Source: Pseudorhodoplanes sp. (GTDB taxonomy: Bacteria; Pseudomonadota; Alphaproteobacteria; Rhizobiales; Xanthobacteraceae). Taken from it: a stretch of DNA of 64,000 nucleotides. Made by a program: the position numbers and the translations under genes. The notes under the pieces are model-generated. The model made no database searches. It was not told the origin of the DNA and saw only the letters and a list, made by a program, of their open reading frames with translations. The DNA is taken from assembly GCA_032027085.1 (NCBI GenBank), contig JAVSMS010000001.1, forward strand, positions 62,001 through 126,000. Reading direction: 5' to 3'. Numbering within the stretch: position 1 is the first letter of the stretch; every line of letters starts with the position of its first letter. Shown piece by piece: positions 56,808 to 64,000 of this stretch.

Positions 56808-59800
56808 CTATTCGGCGGGTTTGGCCGCCGCGGCCGACGCCTTTTTGCGGCTCGCCCGCCATTCCTCAAAGCGCTGGACCATAACGAACATCGAGGGAAC
56901 AAACAGCACAGCCAGCAGCGTCGAGGCGAGCATGCCGCTAAACACGGTGAGGCCGATCGACTTGCGGGCGCTGGCCCCTGCCCCCGTCGCCAGCACCAGC
57001 GGGATCATGCTGATAATGAAGGCAAAGGAGGTCATCAGAATGGCACGGAAGCGCGCCTGCGCCGCACCGACCGCGGCTTCAGTCAAGTCATGTCCGTGGA
57101 AGCGACGCAACTCGCGCGCCACTTCAACGATCAGGATGGCGTTCTTGGCGGCGAGCGCGATCAGCAGCACCAGTCCGATCTGCACATAGAGATTGTTGTC
57201 GACGCCGAGACTCTTGAAGGCAATGACCGGACCGACCAGCGCAAGCGGGACGGAGAGAATGATGGAAACCGGCGCGTACCAGCTTTCATATTGCCCGGCC
57301 AGCACCAGATAGACCAGCAACATCGCGAGCGCGAAGACATAATAAAGCTGATTGCCGACCGCCTTCTCCTGATAGGACATGGCCGTCCATTCAAAGCCCG
57401 TGCCCGGCGGCAGCGTGCGATCCGCGACTTGCTCCATCAGTCGGATCGCCTCACCGGACGAGAAGCCCGCCGCCGGCAACCCGATCACCGTGGATGCCGG
57501 ATAAAGATTGTAGAGCGTGATCAGCGACGGACCGACCACCGGCGTAATATTCACCAGCGTACCGAGCGGGATCATAGACCCCTGCTGATTGCGGACAGAT
57601 AGTTGTCCGATGTCGGACGCGCGCACCCTGAATTGCGAATCCGCCTGGACATAAACCTGGAATGTTCGTCCGAACTTGTTGAACTGAGCGACATAACTCG
57701 AGCCGAGATAACTCGCGATCGTCTGGAAGACCTGGTCGACCGAGACCTGCAGCGATTGCGCCTTGGTGCGATCGACCTCGACCGCCAATTGCGGTACGTC
57801 GGAGCGGAACGATGTCGAAACCCGCTGCAGGCCGCTCTGGCTCTGCGCGTTGCTGACGATCATGTTGGTCACGGCCTGCAGCTTGGTGAAATCAAAGGAG
57901 CCGTCGCGCAACTGGACCATCATGGTGAAGCCGGCGGCATTGCCGATGCCTTGAATCGGCGGCGGCGGCAGCACATTGATCTTGGCGCCCATGATCTGGT
58001 CGAATTCGCGATTGAGGCGCGTGAACAATGGCAAAAGCTGCTCATCCGCGCCGCGCTCGCCCCAGTCCTTCAGCACTATATAGACGACACCCGCATTCGC
58101 CAGCGTTGCATTGTTATCGAGTGCGGAAATGCCGGCGATCGACAACACCTTGTCGACACCGGGCGTCTTGCGCGCGATCTCGGCGACCTGTTGCAAAGTC
58201 TTGTCCGTGCGTTCGAGCGACGCGCCGTCAGGCAATTGCACGGTGGCGAGCAAATAGCCCTGATCCTCGATCGGCAGGAAGCCGGTTGGAATGCGCGACA
58301 GGCCGTAAACCGCTCCGCCGATGATCGCGAGCGCAACCAGACACGCGATGCCGGCATGATGAGCCATACGGCGGACAAGGCCGGCATAAGCGCGCTCGCA
58401 GCGGTCATAGATCGCGTTGAATCCGCGATAGACCATATTGCGCTGCTCCGGCGGCACCGGCCGACGCAGCCAGAGCGCGCATTGCGTCGGCTTCAAGGTC
58501 GCCGCGTTGATCGCACTCAGAAGCGCGGTCGCCGCAATCACCAGCGCAAACTGGGCATACATCTGGCCGGTCAGACCAGGCAGAAAGGCCGCCGGGATAA
58601 AAACCGACATCAGGACGAGCGTGATGCCGATGATCGGGCCAAATAGCTGGTCCATCGCCTTGATCGCGGCATCATGACCGGACATACCCTGCTCGATGTT
58701 GTGAGCCGCTCCTTCCACCACCACAATTGCGTCGTCGACCACGATGCCGATAGCCAGTACGATCGCGAACAGCGTCGACAGATTGACGGTGAAACCGAGC
58801 GCGGCCATCGCCGCGAAAGCGCCGATGATGGTGACCGGCACCGTCGTTGCCGGGACCAGCGTCGCGCGCCAGTTTTGCAGGAAGAACAGGATCACCAGCA
58901 GCACTAGAATGGCCGCTTCGATCAGGGTTTTGTAGACTTCCTTGATCGATTCATTGACGAATTTTGTGGTATCGAAAGGAATGTCGTAGACGAGCCCCTC
59001 CGGGAACGCCTTGGCAAGTTGCGCCATCTTGGCGTCGACCGCCGTCTTCACATTCAGCGCGTTCGCGCCGGGCGACTGGAAGATGCCGAGCGCAGCGGCC
59101 GGCTGACCGTTCAGCGTGAAGGTCTGACCATAGGTCTGGGCGCCCAGTTCGACACGCCCGACATCTTTGACGCGCGTGATCTCACCGTTGCCGCCGGTCT
59201 TGACAATGACATCGGCGAATTCCCCCACCTCGCTGAGACGGCCGGCGATATCGATGGTGTACTGGAAATTCTGATCGCCTCGTGTGGGAGGCATACCGAT
59301 CTGCCCCGCCGTGACCTGCTGGCTCTGCCCCTGCAGCGCCTGGATCACGTCCTGCGGCGTCAGTGATCGCGCCTGTAGCTTGTTCGGGTCGAGCCAGACC
59401 CGCATCGAATATTGCCCAGCGCCGAACACATTGACACTGCCGACGCCCGGCACGCGGGAGAGCTCATCGCGCAGGCTGATGGTCGCGTAATTGGCGAGAT
59501 AGAGGCTGTCATATTCACCCTTCGGCGAACTGAGCGTCACGAACATCAGGATCGCGGTGGATTTCTTCTGCACCGTGACGCCTTGCGCCTGCACCGCCTG
59601 CGGCAGTGACGACAGCGCGCTCGACACCCGGTTCTGCACCAGCACCTGCGCGAAGTTCAGATCGACGCCGATTCTGAACGTCACCGTCAGCGTGTAGCTT
59701 CCGTCGGCGGCGCTGGTGGACTGCATGTAGAGCATGTCCTCGACGCCGTTGACCTGCTGCTCGATCGGCAGCGCGACGGTGTCGACCACGGTGCGTGCGC

Positions 59801-59960
59801 TTGCGCCCGGATAGCGGGTCGTGACCTGGACAGTCGGCGGCGTGACATTCGGATATTGGGCGACCGGCAGATTCAACAGCGACACCAGGCCGATCACGAC
59901 CATCAGGATCGCCAGGACATTCGCAAGGACCGGCCGTTCGATGAAGAACTTCGAGATCAT
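56808..59960 (-). CDS. RND efflux inner-membrane transporter (AcrB/MexB-like, HAE1)
   Basis: 1050 residues: twelve membrane helices and two large periplasmic loops. HAE1 features: N-terminal MISKFFIERPVLANVLAILMVVIGL, LPVAQYPNVTPPTVQVTTRYPGASA, the helix 4 proton relay DDAIVVVE, and the second-half GLPAAGFSSGEAIRLMEQ... No outer-membrane channel gene nearby. Coupled with the adaptor gene 12 bp upstream (59973). Drug, bile-salt or solvent efflux is inferred from family. Confidence 0.96.
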   Translation of the reverse strand: MISKFFIERPVLANVLAILMVVIGLVSLLNLPVAQYPNVTPPTVQVTTRYPGASARTVVDTVALPIEQQVNGVEDMLYMQSTSAADGSYTLTVTFRIGVDLNFAQVLVQNRVSSALSSLPQAVQAQGVTVQKKSTAILMFVTLSSPKGEYDSLYLANYATISLRDELSRVPGVGSVNVFGAGQYSMRVWLDPNKLQARSLTPQDVIQALQGQSQQVTAGQIGMPPTRGDQNFQYTIDIAGRLSEVGEFADVIVKTGGNGEITRVKDVGRVELGAQTYGQTFTLNGQPAAALGIFQSPGANALNVKTAVDAKMAQLAKAFPEGLVYDIPFDTTKFVNESIKEVYKTLIEAAILVLLVILFFLQNWRATLVPATTVPVTIIGAFAAMAALGFTVNLSTLFAIVLAIGIVVDDAIVVVEGAAHNIEQGMSGHDAAIKAMDQLFGPIIGITLVLMSVFIPAAFLPGLTGQMYAQFALVIAATALLSAINAATLKPTQCALWLRRPVPPEQRNMVYRGFNAIYDRCERAYAGLVRRMAHHAGIACLVALAIIGGAVYGLSRIPTGFLPIEDQGYLLATVQLPDGASLERTDKTLQQVAEIARKTPGVDKVLSIAGISALDNNATLANAGVVYIVLKDWGERGADEQLLPLFTRLNREFDQIMGAKINVLPPPPIQGIGNAAGFTMMVQLRDGSFDFTKLQAVTNMIVSNAQSQSGLQRVSTSFRSDVPQLAVEVDRTKAQSLQVSVDQVFQTIASYLGSSYVAQFNKFGRTFQVYVQADSQFRVRASDIGQLSVRNQQGSMIPLGTLVNITPVVGPSLITLYNLYPASTVIGLPAAGFSSGEAIRLMEQVADRTLPPGTGFEWTAMSYQEKAVGNQLYYVFALAMLLVYLVLAGQYESWYAPVSIILSVPLALVGPVIAFKSLGVDNNLYVQIGLVLLIALAAKNAILIVEVARELRRFHGHDLTEAAVGAAQARFRAILMTSFAFIISMIPLVLATGAGASARKSIGLTVFSGMLASTLLAVLFVPSMFVMVQRFEEWRASRKKASAAAAKPAE

Positions 59961-59972
59961 CGCTTGCCCAGA

Positions 59973-61130
59973 TCAGTTTGACGGCTTGGCCTGAGCCGTC
60001 TGCATTTTCGGGTCCACCTTCTGGCCTGGGATGGCGCGCAGCACGCCGTCCACCACCACGCGATCGTCGGGCTTCAACCCCTTTTCGATCACCCGCATAG
60101 TATCGACCACAAATCCGGGCTCGACCTTGCGCTGCTCGACAATGTTGTCGGCGTTGACAACCAGCACATAGCGGCCGGCCTGATCGCTGCCGATCGCAAC
60201 TTCTGGCACCAGCAAGGCTTCCTTCGATTCCAGCGGCACGCGCACGCGGACGAAATATCCGGGCAGCAATTCATGCTTGGGATTTTCGATAACGCCGCGC
60301 GCGGCCAGCGTTCCGGTCGACGGGTCAACCGTGGGTGCCGCGTAATCCAGCGTGCCCTTATGCGGATAACCGCTCTCCGTCTGCAGTCCGACCTCGACCG
60401 GCACCTGTTTGAGATCGGCCGCCGTCAGGCCGCGGCGAGCCAGGTTGGCGCGTACCCGCTGTACGTCCTGCTCTGACACATTGAAATTCACCCAGATTGG
60501 ATCGAGCTGCACGATAGTCGCGAGCTTGGTCGGTGACCCGCTGGCTCCGACATATTCGCCGACCGACACCTGCCGCGCAGTCACCACGCCGTCGAACGGA
60601 GCCTCCACGAGGCTGTAACCGTAATTGATAGCGGCAGTCGCCGTGTTGACGTGCGCCTGATCGACATTCGACTTGTCGGTGTCGCGCTGCGCCAGCGCCT
60701 TGTCGTAATTTGCCTGCGTGGACACACCGCGTGTTTGCAGATCCTGCTGACGCTTGAATTCCGCTTCCGATTGAACGAGGGCGGCATTGGCGCCGGCCTC
60801 GGCCGCCTTCGCTTGCTCGAGCTTGAGCTTGTAAGGCTCACGCTCGATGGCAAATAGCGGCGCCCCTTTCTTCACAGTGGCGCCGTCCTTGTAATCAATC
60901 GCCTCGACAAAGCCGGCCACCCGCGCCACGAGGTCGACGGTGTTGACCGATGCAAGGCTGCCGGTCGCTTCGAGATAGCCGGTGACCTTTTGCTGAACCG
61001 GATTGGCGACCGCGACCTGGGGCGGTGGCGGGGCGACATATTGGTTGCTCTCTTCGCAGGCGGCGAGCAGCGCCAGAGCGGCGAAGGCCGGGAGGGTGGT
61101 GCGGAAAAGCGGTCTTGGGCGGTCTTTCAT
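59973..61130 (-). CDS. RND efflux periplasmic adaptor lipoprotein (AcrA/MexA-like)
   Basis: 385 residues from the ATG at 61130. Lipoprotein signal with lipobox LAAC (FAALALLAACEESNQYVAPPP). Lipoyl and hairpin domains: VTGYLEATGSLASVNTVDLVARVAGFVEAIDYKDGATVKKG, coiled coil (about 95-170), YSLVEAPFDGVVTARQVSVGEYVGA, then beta-barrel. First gene of the two-gene efflux operon, 163 bp after pal on the same strand. Confidence 0.95.
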   Translation of the reverse strand: MKDRPRPLFRTTLPAFAALALLAACEESNQYVAPPPPQVAVANPVQQKVTGYLEATGSLASVNTVDLVARVAGFVEAIDYKDGATVKKGAPLFAIEREPYKLKLEQAKAAEAGANAALVQSEAEFKRQQDLQTRGVSTQANYDKALAQRDTDKSNVDQAHVNTATAAINYGYSLVEAPFDGVVTARQVSVGEYVGASGSPTKLATIVQLDPIWVNFNVSEQDVQRVRANLARRGLTAADLKQVPVEVGLQTESGYPHKGTLDYAAPTVDPSTGTLAARGVIENPKHELLPGYFVRVRVPLESKEALLVPEVAIGSDQAGRYVLVVNADNIVEQRKVEPGFVVDTMRVIEKGLKPDDRVVVDGVLRAIPGQKVDPKMQTAQAKPSN

Positions 61131-61293
61131 CCCGCAACGATTCACCGGCGATGGAACTTTGGCAAGCGGCCAGAGGGCGGCCGCCAAAAGTGTCACCACC
61201 CCTTTTAACATTGCGGGGGCCAGCAAACGACCTGCCGTCCGATACCCCCATTCGGGGTATCGAGCGGCAATCAGATGTCAGGTTGACGGCGCG

Positions 61294-61779
61294 TCAGGAA
61301 CTGGCGTTGAGAACGGTGACCACGCGGCGGTTCTGCGACCAGCAAGAAATGTTGTCGCAAACCGCGACCGGGCGCTCCTTGCCATAGGAGATGGTGCGCA
61401 TGCGCTGCGGGGAGACGCCGCGCGAGGCCATATATTCACGCACGGTCTGTGCGCGGCGGGCGCCGAGCGCGATGTTGTATTCACGCGTGCCGCGTTCGTC
61501 GGCATGCCCTTCCAGCGTGAACGTGTACTGGCTGTAGCGCTGCAGCCACTGCACCTGGGAATCGAGAGTTGCGCGCGCCTGCGGAGTCAATTCGGAAGAA
61601 TCCGTCTCGAAGAAGACTCGATCGCCGACATTGACGACAAAGTCCTGCTGGCTGCCAGGCGTCGCCGCGCCGGCGGCCCCGACCTGGTCAGTCTTGTTCG
61701 CGCAGGCGGAGACGACGAGCGAAGCCGCCAACATTGTCACCAGGCCAAACGCGCGGAGCAATCGACTGGCACGAGTCAT
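61294..61779 (-). CDS. pal: Peptidoglycan-associated lipoprotein
   Basis: Anchors the outer membrane to peptidoglycan as part of Tol-Pal. 161 residues: lipoprotein signal (LAASLVVSACANKTD; lipobox Cys26), then OmpA-like domain with FFETDSSELTPQARATLDSQVQWLQRY, LEGHADERGTREYNIALGARRAQTV and YGKERPVAVCDN. Follows tolB by about 186 bp. Confidence 0.97.
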   Translation of the reverse strand: MTRASRLLRAFGLVTMLAASLVVSACANKTDQVGAAGAATPGSQQDFVVNVGDRVFFETDSSELTPQARATLDSQVQWLQRYSQYTFTLEGHADERGTREYNIALGARRAQTVREYMASRGVSPQRMRTISYGKERPVAVCDNISCWSQNRRVVTVLNASS

Positions 61780-61965
61780 TCCGGTGCCTCCATTCTCGAA
61801 GTCTTACCGAACCCTTTCCTCCCGTCTAATCCTCGTTCGTTAAACGAACGTTCCATCAACCTTGACGAGGCCTTGAAACGCAGAGGAAAAACGCAGGAAA
61901 CTTATAAAGCTTTTGGGATGGTTACCTATGCGTTAACGCCAAAATTGGGGCGAAGACGGAAGAAA

Positions 61966-63303
61966 TCACGACAAAAGCGGCGACCAGGCCGGATCCGACG
62001 CGAATGAAGGCGTCGGAACCCGCTGTTCGTTGCGGCCGGTGATGTCGATTGTGTAGAGCGAGGGGCCAGAATTTCCGCCGGGATCGCGGAAGAACATGAT
62101 TACGCGTCCGTTCGGCGCGAAGGTCGGGCCCTCGTTGTGGAAGCCATCGGTCAATAGACGTTCGCCGGAACCGTCGGTGCGCATGATGCCGATGCCGAAC
62201 CGGCCGCCGCCCTGTTTGGTGAAGGCGATCGTGTCGCCGCGCGGAGACCAGACAGGGGTCGAATAGGTTCCTTCGCCGAAGCTGATGCGCTGCGCGTTGC
62301 CGCCGCCCGCGCTCATTACATAAATCTGCTGAGAGCCGCCGCGGTCGGATTCAAAGCAGATGCGCGTGCCGTCCGGCGAATAGGACGGCGCGGTGTCGAT
62401 GGCAGGCGTCTGCGTCAGCCGCGACACCGCCTTCGAGCGCAAATCCATCACGAACAGATTGGCGTTCGAGCCCTGCTGCAGGCTCATAATCACGCGCTGT
62501 CCGTCCGGCGAGAAGCGCGGCGCGAAGGTCATGCCGGGGAAATTGCCGACGACCTCGCGCTGGCCGGTCTCGATGTTTAGCAAGAGCACCCGCGGATCGC
62601 CTTGGCCGAAAGCCATGTAGGTGATCTCCTGCGTCGACGGCGAAAAACGCGGCGTCAACACCAGTTCATCGCCGCGCGTGAGATAGCGCACATTGGCGCC
62701 GTCCTGATCCATGATGGTGAGCCGCTTGATGCGACGTTCCTTCGGACCGGATTCATCAATGAAGACCACGCGGGTGTCGAAATAACCCTTCTCGCCGGTG
62801 AGCCGTTCATAGATCGCGTCGGAAATGATGTGTCCGATGCGGCGCCAGTTGTCGGGCGACGTGAAATATTGCTGGCCGGCCTGCTGCTGGCCGGCAAACA
62901 CGTCCCATAGACGGAATTCGGCTTTCAGCCGTCCATCGCCTTGCCGCGTGACGCGACCGGTGACCAAGGCCTGCGCGTTGATCGCGCGCCAGTCGGCGAA
63001 ACGCGGAACGGCATCCGGGTTGGCGATCTTTTCAATATAGGCCTGCGGATCGATCGGCGCGAACAGACCGGAACGGCGTAGGTTGTTGGTGATGATGCCG
63101 GTGACATTGCGCGAGACTTCGCTGTCCGCCGGAGAACCGCCGACGAAATCCGGCAGCGCGATCGGCATCGGCTGCACATTGCCTTGCGTCACGTCCAGCT
63201 TGAGAGCGGCAAACGCACTGCCCGCATGCAATCCGGCGAAAGCGCCCGCAGTCATGCCGGCACCCATCGCCAGCATGCGCCGGCGCGTCAACTTCAAAGA
63301 CAT
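61966..63303 (-). CDS. tolB: Tol-Pal system beta-propeller protein TolB
   Basis: Periplasmic propeller that links Pal and TolA. Starts at 63303, 63327 (ATG) or 63336 (TTG); 445 residues from 63303. N-terminal domain ([32 protein letters not shown]) and six WD40-like/PD40 blades with repeats such as [29 protein letters not shown] and [12 protein letters not shown]. The signal peptide begins [16 protein letters not shown], a twin-arginine-like n-region, so Tat export is possible in place of Sec. Confidence 0.95.
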   Translation of the reverse strand: MSLKLTRRRMLAMGAGMTAGAFAGLHAGSAFAALKLDVTQGNVQPMPIALPDFVGGSPADSEVSRNVTGIITNNLRRSGLFAPIDPQAYIEKIANPDAVPRFADWRAINAQALVTGRVTRQGDGRLKAEFRLWDVFAGQQQAGQQYFTSPDNWRRIGHIISDAIYERLTGEKGYFDTRVVFIDESGPKERRIKRLTIMDQDGANVRYLTRGDELVLTPRFSPSTQEITYMAFGQGDPRVLLLNIETGQREVVGNFPGMTFAPRFSPDGQRVIMSLQQGSNANLFVMDLRSKAVSRLTQTPAIDTAPSYSPDGTRICFESDRGGSQQIYVMSAGGGNAQRISFGEGTYSTPVWSPRGDTIAFTKQGGGRFGIGIMRTDGSGERLLTDGFHNEGPTFAPNGRVIMFFRDPGGNSGPSLYTIDITGRNEQRVPTPSFASDPAWSPLLS

Positions 63304-63345
63304 GTTCTTGGAATCCCAACCGCTCATCGGTTTCAATCTGTCACT

Positions 63346-64000
63346 TCATCCGCGGAACAGCATATCACGCGGATCGAACGTGACCTCGATATCCTTCCAG
63401 GTCTCGTAAGTTTGCGGCCTGAGCATGTCGAAGGGTTGGCCGCGGAAAATAGCACGGATCGCACTGTCGCGGGCAGATTCGAACATCGGACCGCGGCCGC
63501 TGGTCAAGACCGAAGGCGGTCCGGCGAGCGTGCCATCCGGCCGCAGCAATACGCGCACACGAATGACCATGTCGCCGGCATTGCGGATGCCGATCGGCGG
63601 GTTCCAGAGCTGGATCAGGCGGGCGCGCAATGCATCAAGCTCGCTCTGCGAGAGTTCCGGCGCATTGGCGCCCGGCGCACCGAGCGAGGCGGTGCGGTTG
63701 ATGGTGTCGCCGGTCGCAGCATGACGCTGCGGATCGCGCTTATCAAGCAGAGCTGCAACCTGTGCGGGATCGAATTTCGGCGGTTGCGGCTTTGGCGGCT
63801 TCTTTTGCGGCAACGGAACATTCTTCGCCTCGGCCTTGGCCTCAGTCGGCTTCTCTTCCGGCTTCTTTTTTTCTTCTTTCTTCAGCGCCTCGGCGATCGG
63901 ATCGGCCTTGGGCTCCGGATTTTTTTGCTCGGCCTTTTCCGGCTTCGGCGCCGGCTCAGGCTTGGGCTCGGCCTTTTTCGGCTCAGGCGTCGGAGGCGGC
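63346..64000 (-). CDS. tolA: TolA, C-terminal part (5' end outside window)
   Basis: Energised periplasm-spanning link of Tol-Pal. Visible are the Lys/Pro/Glu/Ala-rich rod (EPKKAEPKPEPAPKPEK...; KKEEKKKPEEKPTEAKAEAK) and the C-terminal domain (LSQSELDALRARLIQLWNPPIG, VRVLLRPDGTLAGPP, SARDSAIRAIF, then PFDMLRPQTYETWKDIEVTFDP). The N-terminal membrane anchor lies beyond base 64000. tolB follows within about 10-45 bp. Confidence 0.95.
   Translation of the reverse strand, partial: PPPTPEPKKAEPKPEPAPKPEKAEQKNPEPKADPIAEALKKEEKKKPEEKPTEAKAEAKNVPLPQKKPPKPQPPKFDPAQVAALLDKRDPQRHAATGDTINRTASLGAPGANAPELSQSELDALRARLIQLWNPPIGIRNAGDMVIRVRVLLRPDGTLAGPPSVLTSGRGPMFESARDSAIRAIFRGQPFDMLRPQTYETWKDIEVTFDPRDMLFRG

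Overview
The window is high-GC, gene-dense chromosome from an alphaproteobacterium, most likely a Hyphomicrobiales (Rhizobiales) member of the Bradyrhizobium / Rhodopseudomonas / Xanthobacteraceae type. This rests on the gene order (yqeY, dnaG and rpoD close together; lrp-trxB-lysR; tolA-tolB-pal ... cpoB-tilS-ftsH), an RpoD with a long Ala/Lys/Ser-rich N-terminal tail, a DnaG whose zinc ligands are replaced, and an FNR/FixK-type site. No rRNA, tRNA, CRISPR array, prophage or insertion sequence was recognised.

Layout. 0-5 kb: a 3'-truncated, membrane-anchored multidomain copper nitrite reductase (cytochrome c + cupredoxin + NirK), an exported RidA-like protein, panD and a zinc alcohol dehydrogenase. 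5-15 kb: rpoD and dnaG, a MacAB-like ABC exporter operon, ppa, an MddA/NnrU-type membrane methyltransferase, yqeY and a YnfA-family protein. 15-24 kb: carA, a YjlB-type cupin with small genes, a methyltransferase, a YihY/BrkB protein, carB and greA. 24-32 kb: a frameshifted doxX, a small secreted protein, a TauE/SafE permease, lrp/trxB/lysR, a DUF421 membrane pair, and a TetR / old-yellow-enzyme module with a 19-bp perfect inverted-repeat operator. 32-48 kb: an EF-G-like GTPase paralogue with altered switch residues, opgC, a GlcD-type oxidase, a universal stress protein behind an FNR/FixK box, ybdK, a lower-GC outer-membrane protein, a TetR with a 24-bp palindrome, a ThDP enzyme with NIPSNAP, a kinase fusion, azlCD and an MFS exporter. 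48-64 kb: an orphan amino-acid-type binding protein, nnrS with a DUF4424 gene, and a long leftward cluster tolA-tolB-pal-RND efflux pair-cpoB-tilS-ftsH.

How the parts fit. Three items point to nitrogen-oxide and low-oxygen physiology: the nirK fusion, nnrS with an imperfect FNR-like site, and the stress-protein gene with a perfect FNR/FixK site. The envelope cluster combines Tol-Pal with an RND efflux system of the AcrAB type placed between pal and cpoB. Housekeeping genes dominate. I do not see a clear self-contained new defence or biosynthetic system. The most unusual items are the nirK domain fusion, the TetR/OYE operator region with small ORFs, the EF-G-like protein lacking canonical catalytic residues, the RND insertion in the tol-pal cluster, and a carA promoter placed so close to the start codon that a leaderless mRNA is predicted.
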